A stretch of DNA of 64,000 bases from Lamellibrachia columna (lineage: Eukaryota > Annelida > Polychaeta > Sabellida > Siboglinidae), in NCBI GenBank assembly GCA_963662155.1, contig OY759263.1, positions 16,628,194-16,692,193 on the forward strand, read 5' to 3'. The notes beneath the pieces are model-generated. The model did no database searches, was not told where the DNA came from, and saw only the letters and a list, made by a program, of their open reading frames with translations. Below, piece by piece: positions 1-10,129 of this stretch (positions within the stretch are counted from its first letter, which is position 1; each line of letters opens with the position of its first letter). A program made the position numbers and the translations under genes.

Positions 1-313
1 AATACGTCTACTCCTGACCGAGCAAAGATAAAAAGTAAACTTGAGGCCACGCTGATAAACTGAAACAGCATCAAGAGCACCAACAAAGTCTCCCAACTGA
101 AGGCAACAATAAACTCAACAAACCCTCACGTAATTCTTCTAGTTCAAACCAAAGTATCCCCACATACTCCTTTCTCCCCACCAATTATGAAGCAATCCGA
201 AAAGATCATAACATCTACGGTGGGGGTGTTTTGATAGCACTCTGAAATGACATTATAGCAAACCCCCAAACTAAACACAACCTGTAAAATTATTTTGGAC
301 AAAAATACACTTT

Positions 314-784
314 GTGCATAAAAAAGCTATCTATTTCGCATCCTACTACAGACCTCCAAATGACTACACAACATCTCTAGAAGCCTTACATGAATCTCTC
401 TCCATTCTATACCTGTATATATCTGTCATCCTAGCTGGAGATCTAAACCTTCCTGCCATGGACTGGGAGAATTTGTGTGCAACAAACCAACAGACAGCTG
501 CAAAACATAACAAACTAATTGAAATAGTAGGGGAATTTGGACTAGTTAATATGGTAAATGAACCCACCCAGCTAGATTCTGGAAATATATTAGACCTAGT
601 ACTTACATCAAACCCATCCCTAATTTCCACCATAAACACAGTGGCAGGCATGAGTGAATACGAAGCCTTTCTCTTTAACATCAATATGAATCCTAACAGA
701 AAAATCAAACCACCACACAAAGTATACAATTACAGATCTGCAAACTGGGAATCCCTTGAATCAAACTGCACCCAGCTAGCTTAG
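314..784 (+). pseudogene. LINE endonuclease domain fragment
   Basis: An open stretch of 156 codons matches the apurinic-like endonuclease (exonuclease-endonuclease-phosphatase fold) of CR1/Jockey-type LINEs. Recognisable features are the YYRPPND strand near the start, the metal-site motif AGDLNLP at about residue 41, and the NILDLVLTS block at about residue 91. The expected SDH-type catalytic motif before the reverse transcriptase is replaced by a degenerate MSEYEAF. The domain would nick target DNA to prime reverse transcription. No start or stop of a complete protein is present, so this is a relic. Confidence 0.75.
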
Positions 785-1039
785 CAGTACTTTTTCGAAA
801 ACCAGATGAACAAGAACTCAAAACTTCTTTCATAAAAACTACACTAACCTGATAGGAGTATCCATCCCTAGCCACATGACAAAATCTAAACAACACCTAC
901 CCTGGATCACAATACTCATTATCAGACTAAAAGAGAAAAAGGGACAAAACTCATGCTAAAGTCAAGAAAGTAAAAAATAAAACATTGGGAAAACTTTTAA
1001 GAATTCAGAAAAATAGCCACCAAAGAAGTGACCAAACAA

Positions 1040-1437
1040 GAATTTAACAAGATTACCATCACAAACAACAAGTTCCGGATGGCGAGTGGACAAGGAAGGA
1101 AACTGGCTTATCGAGAGTCCAACAATTTTCTCATCTATATGTAGCCCGCCCTTATCAGATATCTGTCAATTATTTTTTTAAACATATTCACACTACTAGC
1201 ATTAACACAATCATTTGGCAGTTTGTTCCATTCATTTATCACCCTCTGTGAGAAAGAGTACTTTCTCATGTACTTTCTCAACCTACACTGTTCCTTAACT
1301 AATGCTGCTTTGTGTCCTATGGTTCTACTGCCTTCTTTAAGTTTGAAGAACATATTCCTATCAACATCCTCATAACCGTTCACTATTTTAAACACTTCTA
1401 TTTGGTCTCCTCTTAATTTTGGTCCTTCATCAGACAA
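1040..1437 (-). mobile_element. Nested LINE 3' fragment
   Basis: The minus strand encodes the C-terminal tail of the same LINE family found at 24.8 and 28 kb. Shared blocks are LRGDQIEVFKIVNGYE, SFSQRVINEWNKLP and a terminal YLIRAGY. The 3' untranslated part, with the shared stretch GGACTCTCGATAA, follows at about 1040-1135. It sits inside the decayed LINE described above, so it inserted later. It is 5'-truncated, as is usual for target-primed insertion. Confidence 0.8.
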
Positions 1438-1761
1438 AACAAAACAGAAAATCTTGGCATTCAGGCTCTAAAAGTAAATAACAACTTGAAAACAACCGAC
1501 TATGACAAAGCAAATGCTCTCAATGACAACTTTATATAAGTTTTCACAAATGAGCAACTTCCTATCCCAACAAAAGGTCCATCACCATTTCCCTCAATTC
1601 AAATCCAGGAAATTGGACTAAACGGCATAAAAAAACAGCTTGAAGCTCCAAACCCCAACAAAGCGCCAGGACCAGATGAAATTCCTGTATGTATGACTGC
1701 AATTTGTAGGACTGCAATTTGAGGAGAGGAAAAGTTGATAGCGTGAAAAGTGCAATATTAA

Positions 1762-1915
1762 TTAATGTTGCAAGCTGGAGATCTTCTGTCTGAAAATCTC
1801 CAAACTTGGTGCTGTAGCTGCGTTGGCTGGCAGGTTATTCCAATTGGCTATTGTATGGGGTAAAAAGCTATACTGGATGAATTGCTTAGTGAAATCTGCA
1901 TAAACACTTGGCCTT
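1762..1915 (-). mobile_element. LINE C-terminal fragment
   Basis: The minus strand reads FIQYSFLPHTIANWNNLP followed by APSLEIFRQKISSL. This is the classic C-terminal tail of CR1/Jockey/L2-type LINE proteins (a surface-recognition segment after the reverse transcriptase). Upstream sequence on this strand is AT-rich low complexity, so the fragment is short and isolated. Confidence 0.65.
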
Positions 1916-2160
1916 ATAATAATAATAATATAATATATAATAATAATAATGTTATAATACAGGCAAGAGCCCATAATATTATATATGCATACAAGTAAAA
2001 AAAACATACATATACACATATGATGTACAATAGAGGTACATGTAGTGAGAAAAATATATATATAAATACAAATATACATACATGATGTGTAGTAAAAATA
2101 TATATATATTAAATAAGTCAGGATAAAAAATATATTTGTATAAAAGTACAAACATCATGA
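1915..2160. repeat. AT-rich low-complexity tract
   Basis: TAA/ATA-rich simple sequence with several short (TA)n runs, for example around 2056 and 2098. Any reading frame through it is a by-product of composition. The stretch 2160-2480 that follows shows no gene or repeat that I recognise. Confidence 0.7.
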
Positions 2161-2481
2161 ATTAAAAGCATACAATTGATCAATCCAATGTTTAACCAAT
2201 GGACTCCGATAATAAATAATAAAAGTGTAAAGATAATTCACAAAAACTATATTGTCGGATTTTTCCAACCGGCATAAAAGGCTAAAAATTTATGAGCGAA
2301 TACTTTCATTAAAGGATTTAACATAATTAGTAGCGAACACGTGGCTTGCACTACAGCGGGGTGAAAGGTTTTGTATAATTCTAAAACTGTTGTTATAAGC
2401 GACAGTAATACCTTTCAGACTCTGTTTTTTTAAATGACACCAAAGACTTGAGGTGTACATTGAACCACAGTATGAATTAAA

Positions 2482-3500
2482 TTAAGTTGTTTTAATGGAA
2501 TTGTTGCATAAGTAAAATTTTCTGGCTAAAGCATTCGCCTGAGTATAGATACATCTTTTCTGCCTGGCAATATCGTCATCATCAGTAAGATTATTGTTTA
2601 TGATATGGCCAAGGTATTTACATTTCTCAGTGTAAGGTAGTGTATGGTTATTGATAACAACAGGATGAATATTTTTCTTGTCCCTAGGTTTGTTATTAAT
2701 AACAATACAGAAAGATTTGTTGGCGTTGTATGTTATATCAAACATATTGCCGTACTACTCAGCACAACAATCGGTGAGTTTTCTCAACCCAGCAACACTA
2801 GGTGAAAAAACACAAAGGTCATCTGCATACATCATATGATTCATTATGGTTCCTGCATAAAGACAGCCAATTTGTAATTTATTCAAATTTACACTTAAGT
2901 CATTCATGTAAACGTTAAAAAGATGTGGAGAAAGGATTCCACCCTGCTTAACACCGTTTGAAACGGTAAAAAAATTCTGAGAAGCTACAATACCATCCTA
3001 CAGTGAATTTCTGGGTTCTGTACCAGTAATAAAGAATGCGAACAATAAAAGAAGGGCATCCCCGGTCAATTAGTTTGGTGAATAGCTTACTATGATTGAC
3101 TTTGTCAAAGGCCTTAGAGGCATCCAGCATAGTAACATACATAGATGAGCCATTCGCTATGTAGTGTCAAGAGTTCTTTTAATAAAAATATGAGCATTTC
3201 AGTTGAGTGATGCTTTTTAAATCCAAATTGGTTTACACATGTAGATAGAAAAAGTAGAAACCCTGGATTCAAATAATTTACTAGCAATTGTGGCTAGAGC
3301 AATGTGTCGGTAGTTGTTGTTATCAGACAGGTCACCTGCCTTATTTTTAATTATGGGGGCTATGATTGTAATTATCATAGCATCCGGTAAAAAAACGTGA
3401 ATTAACATTAAAAGTGACATGAGAACAATTTTTTCATTCGGATATTTAAAATGTTCATTACTTACACTATCATAACCCGGATTTTTGCCTACAAGCATTA
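2482..3500 (-). pseudogene. LINE reverse transcriptase, broken
   Basis: Reading on the minus strand from 3498 down, successive pieces of one reverse transcriptase appear. They are: GYDSVSNEHFKYPNEK; then PIIKNKAGDLSDNNNYR with ALATIASKLFE; then motif A, LDASKAFDKVNHSKL; then KQGGILSPHLFNVYMNDL; then motif C, MMYADDLCVF; then the thumb-side block KCKYLGHIINN. The pieces lie in different frames and there is a TAG stop near 2755, so it is inactive. The sequence style matches LINEs with the SLCFTAFLIHG-type RT seen in fishes and invertebrates. It lies directly downstream of an ORF1-like segment, with no endonuclease between them. Confidence 0.8.
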
Positions 3501-3884
3501 CATGTTCAGTGAAGAAAGTACAGGTAGCAGTGATGACACAAGAGTGGTGATTTGCATAGAAAGTTCAGACACTGAATCGACAAGAGTTTTATGAGATAGT
3601 TCAGTGTCATATAATTTGTTTTTGCACGTGGTGATTTCACGTGACAATGTAGACATGTCGACATGATTAAAATCAATGGTCGGTAGTTTGCTAAGATCAC
3701 AGGCAACATAGATCGGTATTGCGTCAGGGTCAGCTTCGTCCAAGATTTTCGAAATGTCGTCAACGTTGTGTTTGGCTTTATCGGCCCCTTGTCGTTTAAT
3801 CCGACGATGTTTCAAAGTGGTAGAGACATGTGAATGTAACGTGTCTTTGGCACTTAAGATGTCTTCATCGTTAAAGTTGTCCAA
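3498..3884 (-). pseudogene. LINE ORF1-like fragment joined to RT
   Basis: A minus-strand reading frame of 128 codons. Its pattern (IYVACDLSKLP, then FNHVDMSTL, then a heptad-like helical stretch) resembles the first protein of some LINEs, which carries a coiled coil and binds the element RNA. It ends right where the reverse transcriptase fragment begins. The expected C-terminal part of ORF1 and the endonuclease are missing, so an internal deletion has joined the two. The identification rests on recalled family pattern, not on a search. Confidence 0.5.
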
Positions 3885-4560
3885 TATAATGCGGTTAAGA
3901 ATAGATCATGGTAAAACGTCCATTCGATTAATATAAAAACATAAAAGTTTGTTAATGACGACAACATTGTCGGTCGCCATAGCATCGGGCGATAATATAG
4001 TTTGTCGAGAAGTTGCAGTGTAAAAGCCAATAAAAAAACAATTGATGCCAACAGAGATTGATAGGCACGGAATGAAGCTTTTAAGTGCAAAGTTTCACTA
4101 GCCTTGTAGATATCTACGTACAGGTTCACCACTGTGACGGAAAGATTTTGCAACAGCAACATATGCCATAGCATATCGGATATCCATAGCATAGCCATAG
4201 GCGGTAATCGTCTACTTAACTGGCCTAAATTATTAGGGCTTTATGCCGACTATTTCTCCAGAATTTTTTACCTGATGCGTTCCTTACACCATTCCGCATA
4301 CGTTCCAGTAAAACAGTTCATATATTCTTTAAAAATATTGTGCTTTAGGCCACTTTTAATCAGTTTTACACATCAAAACGGCGGAACGGATTGCATGATA
4401 AACATGGCGCGTGTGCGATTTGCGCATTAGTCACGCCTCGGTGCCATCAGAACCGCGAAGGCGATCTTTGTGCGTATCGAGCGTACACATACGCATCGTA
4501 AAAAAATTAAAAGAGAAAAAAGAGAAAGTAGGCTAAACAAAATTTAAAACGAAAGAATTA
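3885..4560. other. Unassigned, possible LINE 5' region
   Basis: No gene recognised. Since the LINE runs on the minus strand, this should be its 5' end or flanking DNA. The minus strand has one open stretch at 3854-4198 with no recognisable motif. Confidence 0.4.
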
Positions 4561-4618
4561 AAAAAAAAATATTCTCCACAGTTTTTATATTAAACGTAAC
4601 ATTTGTAGAGCACATACA

Positions 4619-4694
4619 GGGAGGGAGGGAGGGAGGGAGGGAGGGAGGGAGGGAGGGAGGGAGGGAGGGAGGGAGGGAGGGAGGGAGGGAGGGA
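4619..4694. repeat. (GGGA)n microsatellite, about 19 copies
   Basis: Uninterrupted GGGA/GGAG tetranucleotide repeat of about 76 bp. The G-runs of three on the plus strand could form G-quadruplexes. The apparent proline/serine-rich minus-strand proteins come from the repeat. Confidence 0.97.
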
Positions 4695-4856
4695 AATGGA
4701 GAGGTAGAGACTACGACATTGTGGTTCTGTAATTCCAACACGCCGCCAACCCTGTCTATCAGGACGACGTCGGCGCTTTGAAAATAGGCGGCTTCGACAA
4801 CGGCGACAAGTTGGTAGTATGTGAAAGAGTGATACGTAGACACGCTCCCCTCCGAC

Positions 4857-4915
4857 GTTAGTAGTAGGTAAGGGGTTTATACATTTGCGTATCATAAACC
4901 CCTTACCTACTACTG
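4857..4915. repeat. Near-perfect inverted repeat (hairpin)
   Basis: Two arms, AGTAGTAGGTAAGGGGTTTA on the left and its reverse complement on the right, are separated by only about 13 bases. The pairing is about 21 bp perfect and continues past one mismatch. No protein role is evident. It could be a tiny foldback element or a snap-back duplication. Confidence 0.9.
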
Positions 4916-5214
4916 ACGTTTAATAATATCCAAATTCCGTGAGCTTGTACGCTCATTGAGCTATACAGGCCTATGTTGGAACATTTGTTTTTGCGCGGTT
5001 TATTATTTTGCTCTTCGTACTAATGTTAGCAGTAAGATGCACGCATGAGGAAGCTACATTGTGGTGTGAACCATTGTCATATTAAATATTGATAAACACG
5101 TGTACTTGTCCGTATTAAAAACACACGCCATGTCTCCCTCCCGCGATGCCTCCTTTCCATCGCTCGCTTCTTCTCTGCCCCACCCACTCCCGCGTCTCCT
5201 TCTCACCCATCGAA

Positions 5215-5505
5215 TGGGGCGTGGTAGCGTTCCGGATAGAACGTCAGGCTCTCAGTCGTGAAAACCCTAGTTTGAACCCTCTCTGCCGTTTCGAAGCTTT
5301 GGCAATTTGTTTCACCAAGCGTTACCACAACTCATTCATTTGTATCAATGAATACTTGGTTATATGGGCGGTGAATATATGTACGAATGGTCTTCGTGCA
5401 ATAACTGTAGCTTGGCTGAGTGCTTCCCAGAGAAGTCGAGATGGAGTTGGAATGGACAGGTGTGCTAGGGGGTGAAGTGTAAAACACTTTGAACAGTACA
5501 AATGA
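5215..5505 (+). repeat. tRNA-derived SINE
   Basis: The head resembles a tRNA gene: an A-box-like GTGGTAGCGTTCCGG at 5221-5235 and a B-box-like AGTTTGAACCC at 5269-5279, the usual internal RNA polymerase III promoter spacing. A body containing GCTTCCCAGAGAAG and a tail GTGTAAAACACTTTGAAC follow. Head, body and tail recur at 41.45-41.72 kb, and body plus tail recur at 5.79-5.9 kb. SINEs do not encode proteins and borrow LINE machinery. Confidence 0.75.
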
Positions 5506-6160
5506 CTGGATACAACGAACATACTTTTCCAGCATATCTACCTGCCACCCTCCCTGTCTGCTTCCCTACCCGCCTACACCCGTCATGCGTGAGTGCGTGC
5601 TTGTGACTCATATGTAAGGAGCTGTCCTATTCTGTCCACATTTAAGTCACGGGTACATTTACTGCAGAACATTGAATGCACACCAACTGATGTGTACTGT
5701 TGTTTTTGTGTGTAAATGAAAATTGCTTTAAACAGAATGATTACGTATTCTCGAGATAGAAGTATACATTTGCCGATACAATTGGTATATCAGAATAATT
5801 GCTTCCCAGAGAAGTTGAGGTGGATTTTGAACGAATATATCCGCCACGGGTTCAAATGTAAAACACTTTGAACAATCCCAAGGACTGGATACCACGAAAG
5901 CATTGTTCCTGTATGTCTGCTTCTATCCCCGCCTCCCTCTCTCCCTCGTGTATGCGTGTGTGCGTGCTTGGGAGTCCAGTGTAAGGGGCTGTCCTTTTCT
6001 GCCCACATTCAAGTCACATTTACTGCAGAACACGGAACGCACACTAACTGATGCGTACTATTATTTTGTGTGTAAACGTGTTGAGAAAATTGCTGTAAAT
6101 AGAACGATTACGTATCCTCAATAGAATAATACGCATGTGTCGATACGGTTGGATCACACA
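5400..6160. repeat. Two-copy tandem duplication, about 370 bp units
   Basis: The stretch from about 5415 to 5790 is repeated at about 5800-6160. Shared landmarks in order are GCTTCCCAGAGAAGT, CACTTTGAACA, GTGTAAATG/GTGTAAACG and GATTACGTAT. The copies differ by many substitutions and small indels, so the duplication is not recent. Each copy includes a SINE body and tail. Confidence 0.75.
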
Positions 6161-6455
6161 TCTAGGCTATTTTATAATCTTCGCATTCTTAAAGTACCAG
6201 ATATTGTGGAGTTAAGAATTGTTATAATTGTATTTAAGGCATATCACAATCAATTGCCAACGTATGTACAACAGTTTTTTCAGTCAGCACGAATCTGTTT
6301 ATGCAACCCGACAAAATTACACATTTACTCAAAAGTGTGCACGTTCTAATATGAAAAGTATGAGTTTATCAATTAAAGGTGTACAGCTCTGGAATTCTCT
6401 TGATAGTTCACTATTTGTTTGTCGGAATTTTCATCTTTTAAAAAAAATATAAAGC
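6160..6455 (+). mobile_element. LINE C-terminal fragment
   Basis: Plus-strand frames read IVIIVFKAYHNQLPTYVQ, then after a one-base frame change QNYTFTQKCARSN and LSIKGVQLWNSL. This is the C-terminal tail found in many LINE proteins (LPTYF, then GPKFWNSL). The frame change and missing RT make it a relic. The region 6455-6930 after it holds nothing I recognise. Confidence 0.7.
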
Positions 6456-6932
6456 TACAATTTTGAAGAGTTATGAATCTGATATGTAACTATTTATGGT
6501 TAAAAAATGACTGAGATTACGGTTATAAAATAATATTTTGATCTAAATTGCTTGAGGTGGTTTTAGTTAAATTGACTGCAAATTCAAATTGGCTTGGGGT
6601 GTAATTAAATTTACCACTTCACATTCGGCCTGCCATAAAAAAACATGAAGTCTCATGTACCATGTTTTAAAAACGAAACAATCTGTCACATGTGTACAAT
6701 TGTATACTGTATTTTATTCAGTACTATGTATTTTTATTTGTAATAGGGCAAGTAACACAAGTATTACACTTCTAATTGCCTTTTTCGACAATTTTACAGT
6801 TACGAAATGCTGTTCTGTTATGCTTGTATATTATTGTTGTTGAAAAATAAAGATTCATTCTTAGGTTCATAGCTCTGGGAAGAAAAATACAGGTGCTCTA
6901 CTGTATGTATATATATTCGCTTACTTTTTCAG

Positions 6933-7080
6933 GTCAAGTACCTAGGATCCATTGGAGAATGAAGGATGCTGCCCGGAAAATTATGAGTCGGGTCATGACA
7001 AATGACCTGGTTCAGAAATTCAATTGGAATGGGAGGAAAAAGAGCCTTTCTGACCCTTCGTCTAAACAAAGTGGTGATTA
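6933..7080 (+). pseudogene. DUF4806-type exon, frameshifted
   Basis: A candidate exon with acceptor CTTACTTTTTCAG and donor GTAAGT. It reads MKDAARKIMSRVMTNDLVQK then FNWN in one frame. In a shifted frame it continues GGKRAFLTLRLNKVVI. Together these match the core of DUF4806 proteins, a domain of unknown function common in invertebrate and transposon-linked proteins. The break lies at the GGGAGGAAAAAG tract near 7031. In the unshifted frame a stop is met just before the donor. The downstream frame is the one whose splice phase fits the next exon at 7723, which supports true descent from a gene. It is a pseudogene, or there is an assembly error at the homopolymer. Confidence 0.65.
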
Positions 7081-7722
7081 GTAAGTTGCACTTGTAAACA
7101 TCTATTGCTTGTTTCTCTAATTAGGCAGGCTTTTCTACATTTTTAAATGCATACTGTCTTGAATTTCAGTTTTCTCAAATGGATCAGATCTTGTAATGTG
7201 AACATTATTTTCTACTGTGTGGTGCTGTTTCCTTTGTCTATGTTATCTATGTATGTTAGATTAAAAATTCGCTCTGTTTTCATTTCATGCGTGATGTTAC
7301 CTGTTGATAGAATTGCCTGGTTATTACAGCATAATTTTACTTCATGAAGCCACAACTCTGTTAGTTTCACCCTTGCAGATGGTGAGATATGCATGATACG
7401 CATCTTCACCATCTCAAAAAGATTGCACATGCATCTACAGTGTGTGAGAAAACTGCTCATTCAGAAGGAGGAAATATGGAATATTATGGATGACTGAAAC
7501 TAGATGATGATGTTTTAAGCTTTTACAGGTTTAATCTACACTTTAATTAAAAATATAGTGTAGCAACCTTGCTTTTGTTGAATTTATAATTTTCTACTTG
7601 AAACAACATACTAGCAGTAGCACTTTAACAAGTGGTGCACATTCCATTTTTAGTAGAACCTGTAAGTGTATTCTGACAGTTTCTAGGCATTTCGTTTTCA
7701 CTGGTTTTATAATCTTTTCAGA

Positions 7723-7861
7723 GGCTGTCAAACTGAACACAATTCTTGGAGAAATGAAAGAAGATGTCATTGCAGGAGCTTGTAAATTTTGGCTGCGCTA
7801 CGCGAAGGACCGGGATGGAGGCAGGCAGAGGAGGACTCTTCTGAAACACCAAACAGCCTGA
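7723..7861 (+). pseudogene. DUF4806-type terminal exon
   Basis: After an acceptor TAATCTTTTCAG, the exon reads AVKLNTILGEMKEDVIAGAC and then KFWLRYAKDRDGGRQRR before a TGA stop. The WLRYAKDRDGGR block is the hallmark C-terminal end of DUF4806. The one base left by the exon at 6933-7080 plus the first two bases here complete a codon in frame, so the pair belongs together. The exon is open by itself. No upstream exons of a longer protein are visible on this strand, so the gene is at best partial. Confidence 0.7.
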
Positions 7862-8600
7862 ACAACCCCAGTTCAGAGTAGTAGTGGGAGAAGTGAAATT
7901 AAGTAATCATTATGAAAAATTGCAGTTTGCTAAGGAAGGAAAAGAACATTTTACACAGGAATAAGTTTTTGATGACTTGTGTATGTACCCAATTAATTTG
8001 TTTTTGTGTTTTGGTAAAAATGTTAATTGCAATGTTTTTGTTTCTGTGTGGACTATTACATGATTAGCAGCAGATATTGCTGTTCATTGCAGTTATGTAA
8101 ATTTGTTGCTGTTGTTATAATTCATAATTTTTCTGAAGTCATATTAACATTACATTGATTAAAATGTTGGTTTATCAGTTGTATCGCTTTTGTGGTGTGG
8201 TTTTATTTAGTACTGCAGTTTCACTTTGTTGTAGAATGTGCATATTACAATAGGCTAAAAAGCAGAATATTTACCATTGGAAAGCATGATATGCTTCCTT
8301 GGTTCAATTGTTAGTGTTTATGTAGGATGTCAACTTGGATGTGGGTAGATGCTACGAGGGACCTTGTGAACCTCAATAATTCAACCTATTTATGGTTAAT
8401 ATGAAAAGCTGTGATATCTTCACCACCACATTGATAAGCACATTATAGGAAATTGGAAGCACTTTACTCCATATTTGTTCTTTGCTTTTTCTTGCTTGAT
8501 AGGAAATGAGCATTTTAATCACCATTAACAGTAATAATACTGACAAGTTTTTAGATGCACATGCAGTGACCAAATGTATTATGGTCATGCAGATTGCAGT
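7862..8600. other. No feature recognised
   Basis: AT-rich DNA after the DUF4806 exon. It may include a 3' untranslated region, but no protein or repeat is clear. Confidence 0.5.
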
Positions 8601-8606
8601 AAAGAG

Positions 8607-9165
8607 GGTATACATTGGTCCAACGTTGGCAGTGAGTGTTGGCTGGATATTGGCCCAATGCCGTTGGTCCAATGGTGTCGACTTGGTGCAAAATGACATT
8701 GGCCCAATGTCAGGGTTCTGACAGTGGCCCCATGCCGAATGTTGCATTGGGTCAACGTTGGCAGTGACTGTTGGCTGGGCATTGCCCAATGCCGTTGGCC
8801 CAATGGTGTTGACTTGGTGCAAAATGACGTTGGCCCAATGTCAGGGTTCTGACAGTGGCCCCATGCCGAATGTTGCATTGGGTCAACGTTGGCAGTGAGT
8901 GTTGGCTGGGCATTGGCCCAATGGTGTCGACTTGGCGAAAAATGACGTTGGCCCAATGTCAGGGTTCTGACAGTGGCCCCATGCCGAATGTTATATTGGG
9001 TCAAAGTTGGCAGTGAGTATTGGTTGGGCATTGGCCCAATGCCGTTAGCCCAATGGTATCGACTTCGTGCAAAATGACGTTGGCCCAATGTCAGGATTCT
9101 GACAGTGGCCCCATGCCGAATGTTGCATTGGGCCAATGTTGGCCCAATGCCTGCTTGCTATCTGG
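8607..9165. repeat. TTGGCCCAATG tandem repeat, 4 copies of about 118-132 bp
   Basis: The block GGCCCAATGTCAGGGTTCTG recurs at about 8701, 8832, 8950 and (one base changed) 9082. Each copy holds several short palindromic TTGGCCCAATG / CATTGGGTCAACG motifs. Similar TTGGCCCAA-rich repeats are common in marine invertebrate genomes, often inside non-autonomous DNA or rolling-circle elements. No element ends could be fixed here. Confidence 0.85.
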
Positions 9166-10056
9166 GAAACCCGACAGTGCGTAACCATCGTGAATTGATC
9201 GTGTATTTATAAAATGCTGCCAAGTCTACCGCTTTGACGGTAGAACTACCACTTTGTCTTCAATTTTACTTTATCTACCGCTTTACTGCATTCAAGCCAA
9301 AATCTACCGCCAAACCGCAATTCCAAGTGTACAGTTAAAATTACTCATTTCGAATCCAAATATACGACCAAACCACACCACTTCACATAGGAAATGCACC
9401 ATAAGTAAACATACTCTAAAATTGTTTTTTTTGGGCGCCAGGACGGGAAGCCCCCTTCTACACCCTCCCCTCGCGGCCGCGGCGCCAGGACTTCGTCGCC
9501 AGATCTTGATCTAATATATCACCGTCACATCATTAAAATCGGTAGATATGCCGTCACACGTCTGTCCTTATACGAAACACTTGGGAATGTCTGACACATG
9601 TCTGTCTTTATACAGGACATTTGGGAATGTCTGTCACACGTCTGTCCTTATACGAAACTTCGAATGTCAAATCTACAGTAGACGAGGTGTAACTACTTTT
9701 GAGTCTAGAGTTTCGGCAAAACGCAGCGGATTTTGTTTTGTTTAACCTGTAGGTAGGCCTGTTCCTACGAAGAAAATGCGGTGTGTCTGAAAATGTCTAA
9801 ACGAAAAGACAACATTAAACATCTGTTATGTGCAATTTATTGCAATAAAAAACAAGTATGCTACAAGTGACTAAAACAACACGTAATCGTTTTAATTTCT
9901 ATATCGGCATTATTGTAAACTAGAGGCACGGTAGTGTAGTAATAGTAAAATTATGTATTTATTCATACGACAATGTGTACAATTCAATTACAATTGAAGT
10001 ATCTTTGCACAAAAAGAGACTAACACGTATTTTATCTTAACGTAGGACGTTTTTCT
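9166..10056. other. Non-coding, with a 3-copy 40-bp repeat
   Basis: Three copies of a roughly 40-bp unit (CACACGTCTGTCCTTATACG and variants) lie at about 9551-9665. A GC-rich patch with a NotI-like GCGGCCGCGG sits at 9473-9483. Otherwise nothing was recognised. Confidence 0.6.
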
Positions 10057-10129
10057 GTGTTGCTTAATTTTGGTCACGGATTTATTCGAACCAGCAAATA
10101 CCAGCCATGCCAGCCACACAATGACACCT

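Larger units (their letters stand above)
1..1700 (+). mobile_element. Decayed LINE (CR1/Jockey-like), endonuclease to RT start
   Basis: A non-LTR retrotransposon fragment running left to right. Endonuclease-like sequence can be followed from about base 120 and is open at 314-784. A linker and the start of the reverse transcriptase appear at about 1475-1690, where the conserved motif NKAPGPDEIP is readable. A TAA stop lies in the frame near 1540 and another break lies near 245. A second LINE fragment in the opposite orientation interrupts it at about 1040-1437. The upstream end lies outside the window and the rest of the RT is missing after about 1690. The family assignment is from motif style only. 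Confidence 0.75.

Noticed and set aside
8607..9165. CRISPR-like array
   Set aside because: Units abut without unique spacers, are about 120 bp and palindromic, and the DNA is eukaryotic.
9473..9483. CpG-island promoter at the GCGGCCGC patch
   Set aside because: The GC-rich stretch is only about 70 bp and no exon follows.
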